Origin: JAWUXM01 sp034111325
GTDB lineage: Bacteria; Pseudomonadota; Alphaproteobacteria; Rickettsiales; JABIRX01
Direction: 5' to 3'
Assembly (NCBI GenBank): GCA_034111325.1
Contig: JAWUXM010000014.1
Span: 1 to 8,174 of the forward strand
Length of the DNA stretch: 8,174 nt
Below, piece after piece: positions 7,053 to 8,174 of this stretch. The notes beneath the pieces are model-generated. The model saw only the letters and a program-made list of their open reading frames with translations. It had not been told where the DNA came from and made no database searches. A program made the translations under genes and the position numbers. The first letter of the stretch is position 1. Each line of letters begins with the position of its first letter.

Positions 7053-7350
7053 CCTGCGCCTATCCAAGAAAAATAAAATGAAAAATTATCGACTATTGGG
7101 TTGCGGATTTCTGGAAATATGAGACGTGCGTATTAGTTTAGTAAGCTCTCGGTCATGATAAACGGTGGAGACGTCACGAGTAATATTGACACCAACTTTT
7201 CCAGCTTCGCCTGTTTTACGTTTATGCCATATAGTGATGTTGTATTGCCGCCGATTTCATGTTTAGGCTGCCGTTTCATTTCCGGCTGCCATCACAAGCA
7301 CTATTGGAGATTCCCTTGTGCAGAGAGCACATGGAAGAAATTGTCTATCT
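7053..7350. other. Decayed intergenic stretch after the ABC ATPase
   Basis: About 300 bp without an intact gene. On the plus strand an ATG at 7078 opens a 14-codon frame (MKNYRLLGCGFLEI) that stops at 7120-7122; it sits where a permease should start but is too short to identify. On the minus strand a 56-codon open stretch (7086-7256) looks coding. Between 7248 and 7290 there is an imperfect 18-20 bp tandem repeat (GGCTGCC at 7266-7272 and 7284-7290, with CATTTC/TTTCAT around them). I see no RNA gene or clear terminator. Confidence 0.5.
7086..7256 (-). pseudogene. 5'-truncated reading frame of unknown origin (56 codons)
   Basis: A minus-strand frame stays open for 56 codons and ends with TAA at 7086-7088. 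It has no start codon: a TGA at 7257-7259 closes it at its 5' side. The translation has ordinary protein composition (for example YNITIWHKRKTGEAGKVGV, then NITRDVSTVYHDRELTKLIR). I do not recognise a family. A nearby ATG in the next frame (7284-7286 region, within the imperfect tandem repeat) suggests that a small insertion or duplication may have separated the start from the rest. It is most likely the 3' remnant of a gene, convergent with the ABC ATPase and downstream of the lipoprotein gene on the same strand. A chance open frame of this length cannot be excluded. Confidence 0.35.
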
Positions 7351-7650
7351 TTAGTTGCCGTAAACTAAGACGCAACGTTCTACAGGTTGAAAGAAATTTT
7401 TTGTTTCTGTATGGTCTACAAACACTACGGTTTTTATGTTTCCGTTCTTTGCAGCATCAATAATTGAGTGTGTTCCATTAAAAGTTATTCCATCATCTAG
7501 AGTTGCACACGCTTTTCCCGTTTTAAAATCTTTAGTGAAATCTATATCCTTCAAAGAAATGTTGTTTTGATGAGAAATGGGGCTGTGTTTATAATTTCTA
7601 GTACATGACGTAGCAGATAGGAGAATTAGTATTAAAAGTGACGTTTTCAT
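7351..7650 (-). CDS. TRL-like family lipoprotein (99 aa)
   Basis: A small predicted lipoprotein. MKTSLLILILLSATSC is a short lipoprotein signal with a lipobox-like ATSC and lipidated Cys16; Thr17 at the next position, not Asp, would not block transport to the outer membrane. The mature part matches the TRL-like pattern as I remember it: GKACAT at 45-50, a central G-x-x-SIIDAAKNGNI at about 59-71, VVFVDH at 75-80, and a C-terminal CVLVYGN with Cys93. Two cysteines (48 and 93) could pair. The usual GDASI before the helix is here GTHSI, a change at a normally conserved spot. The family's function is unknown; members are often found in clusters in intracellular bacteria such as Legionella. It stands alone on the minus strand, with an AT-rich upstream region and no clear ribosome site. 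Confidence 0.75.
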   Translation of the reverse strand: MKTSLLILILLSATSCTRNYKHSPISHQNNISLKDIDFTKDFKTGKACATLDDGITFNGTHSIIDAAKNGNIKTVVFVDHTETKNFFQPVERCVLVYGN

Positions 7651-7748
7651 GTTTGTTTTTTAAATAATTAAAGAATATTTTTCTATAGGTTGGTTGCGTA
7701 ATAAGCAAGTTTTTTTACAGAAGTTTTCTTTGGAAGAAATGAAGCGTT

Positions 7749-7754
7749 TATAAT
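7749..7754 (+). promoter_or_regulatory. Possible -10 box (TATAAT) ahead of the nnrS fragment
   Basis: A consensus TATAAT lies in the AT-rich gap between the lipoprotein gene and the nnrS fragment. The best upstream match 17 bp away is TTCTTT at 7726-7731, a poor -35. In sequence this AT-rich such a hexamer can occur by chance, so it is only a candidate. Confidence 0.2.
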
Positions 7755-7783
7755 GTTACAATATTCCCCTTGTAACTAAATGA

Positions 7784-8059
7784 GCAGATTTGGCCTTTGC
7801 CCTAAAAGCCCTAAGCTTCTTTAGCCCCTCCCTAACCAATATCGCCCTACATTCCTTTACCTTCGGCGGCATAGGGCTTGTAACCATAGGAATGATCGCC
7901 AGAGTCTCGTTAGGTCACACTGGTAGAAGTGTTCATAATGACTTACAAAAACCCTACACCATAATTTTTACAATAATGCTAATTGGCGCTTTATGCAGAA
8001 TTATCCTGCCAATATTCGACGATAACGGGAGTATCCCAAATCAGAAATTTTTGATTTGA
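7784..8059 (+). pseudogene. nnrS: nnrS fragment (C-terminal region of a heme/copper membrane protein), broken at both ends
   Basis: NnrS proteins are polytopic membrane proteins of about 400 residues linked to nitric oxide stress, with heme and copper. Here only about 75-80 residues of NnrS-like sequence remain: LHSFTFGGIGLVTIGMIARVSLGHTGR (two pieces, LHSFTFGGIGL and MIARVSLGHTGR, are the family hallmark) followed by one hydrophobic helix ending RIILPIF at about 8018. The frame is closed upstream by TGA at 7781-7783, and its first possible start is a TTG at 7790 with no ribosome site. After RIILPIF the sequence leaves the NnrS pattern and runs into dyad-symmetric DNA before TGA at 8057-8059, so the last membrane helices are missing too. 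Codons differ from the neighbours: all 3 Arg are AGA and CTA and C-ending codons are common, while the ABC gene uses mostly CGT/CGC. A remnant of transferred DNA is likely. Confidence 0.75.
8037..8058. repeat. Inverted repeat at the 3' side of the nnrS fragment
   Basis: Two 11-bp arms, CAAATCAGAAA and TTTTTGATTTG, are directly adjacent and complementary except for one position. Just before it, GGGA and TCCC (8027-8037) flank a 3-nt loop. Both dyads lie where the NnrS homology ends, so they may mark the junction or act as a terminator; the tract ATTTTTG follows. Confidence 0.5.
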
Positions 8060-8069
8060 TTTTTGACGA

Positions 8070-8130
8070 ATTGGAATATCCGAGCAGGTGAGCGTAGTCT
8101 TCTACGTGACTCATGCGCAGGATTTTCAAT
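8070..8130. repeat. Long imperfect hairpin
   Basis: Arms at 8070-8097 and 8102-8130 surround a TCTT loop. The left arm begins ATTGGAATATCC and ends TGAGCGTAG; the complement of the right arm begins ATTGAAAATCC and ends TGAGTCACGTAG. Outer ends, the TGAG block and the CGTAG block match, with small bulges between. This could be a unit of a dispersed palindromic repeat of this genome, distinct from the element at 4175-4288. Confidence 0.55.
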
Positions 8131-8145
8131 GAGTTAGCTCCGCCA

Positions 8146-8174
8146 CTATTGATAACCTAACAGGTTCTCAATAG
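8146..8174. repeat. Strong hairpin ending at the window edge
   Basis: CTATTGA (8146-8152) pairs with TCAATAG (8168-8174) and AACCT (8154-8158) with AGGTT (8162-8166), with one mismatch between the two blocks and a 3-nt loop. No T-run can be judged because the window stops here. It may be a terminator stem or the edge of a repeat or mobile element. Confidence 0.55.

Noticed and set aside
7155..7463. 102-aa plus-strand frame across the decayed region and the lipoprotein 3' end
   Set aside because: It is antisense to the TRL-like gene, cysteine- and aromatic-rich in a way expected of a shadow frame, and matches nothing I recognise.
7992..8156. 51-codon minus-strand open stretch through the terminal dyads
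   Set aside because: It runs through hairpin DNA and antisense to the nnrS fragment, has internal similarity only because of the repeats, and lacks an ATG near its 5' end with a ribosome site.
7053..8174. CRISPR array, toxin-antitoxin pair or transposase in the accessory end
   Set aside because: No regularly spaced direct repeats, no two-gene small operon, and no DDE or tyrosine-recombinase motif in any frame I read.

Overview
The window looks like an AT-rich alphaproteobacterial chromosome, most likely from the Rickettsiales/Holosporales or a similar host-associated lineage. Three things point there. The aspartyl-tRNA synthetase has the alphaproteobacterial form of motif 2 (RSPGEFYQ) and an FSHNPFSMPQGG segment. 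The dCTP deaminase begins MSVMSDKWIRKMA and ends GVTLPKL, as alphaproteobacterial Dcd proteins do. The BolA/CGFS-glutaredoxin pair is of the alphaproteobacterial GDGDHY type. The taxonomic call is inference from remembered family features; no search was run.

Left part (8-5487), minus strand: murA (peptidoglycan), dcd (dUTP supply), two small overlapping genes for basic proteins, aspS (Asp-tRNA synthesis), an intergenic inverted pair of hairpin repeats, and proB (first step of proline synthesis). From aspS down to murA the genes run the same way with overlaps or short gaps, so they may be one transcription unit: aspS - 44-aa ORF - 94-aa ORF - dcd - murA.

Middle part (5488-7052), plus strand: a 69-bp gap separates proB from the divergent series bolA - CGFS glutaredoxin - ABC-2-type ATPase. 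The last three genes are nearly contiguous. BolA and the CGFS glutaredoxin are expected to form a [2Fe-2S] complex; the ATPase would need a membrane permease that is not found intact next to it.

Right part (7053-8174) is decayed accessory sequence. It holds a 5'-truncated minus-strand reading frame of unknown origin, an apparently intact TRL-family lipoprotein gene (minus), a fragment of nnrS broken at both ends and with codon use unlike its neighbours, and a set of dyad-symmetric sequences that runs to the end of the window.

I did not find a convincing undescribed multi-gene system. The points most worth a second look are the paired hairpin repeat at 4175-4288 (with compensatory changes between its units), the overlapping small basic genes between aspS and dcd, and the rearranged right end.
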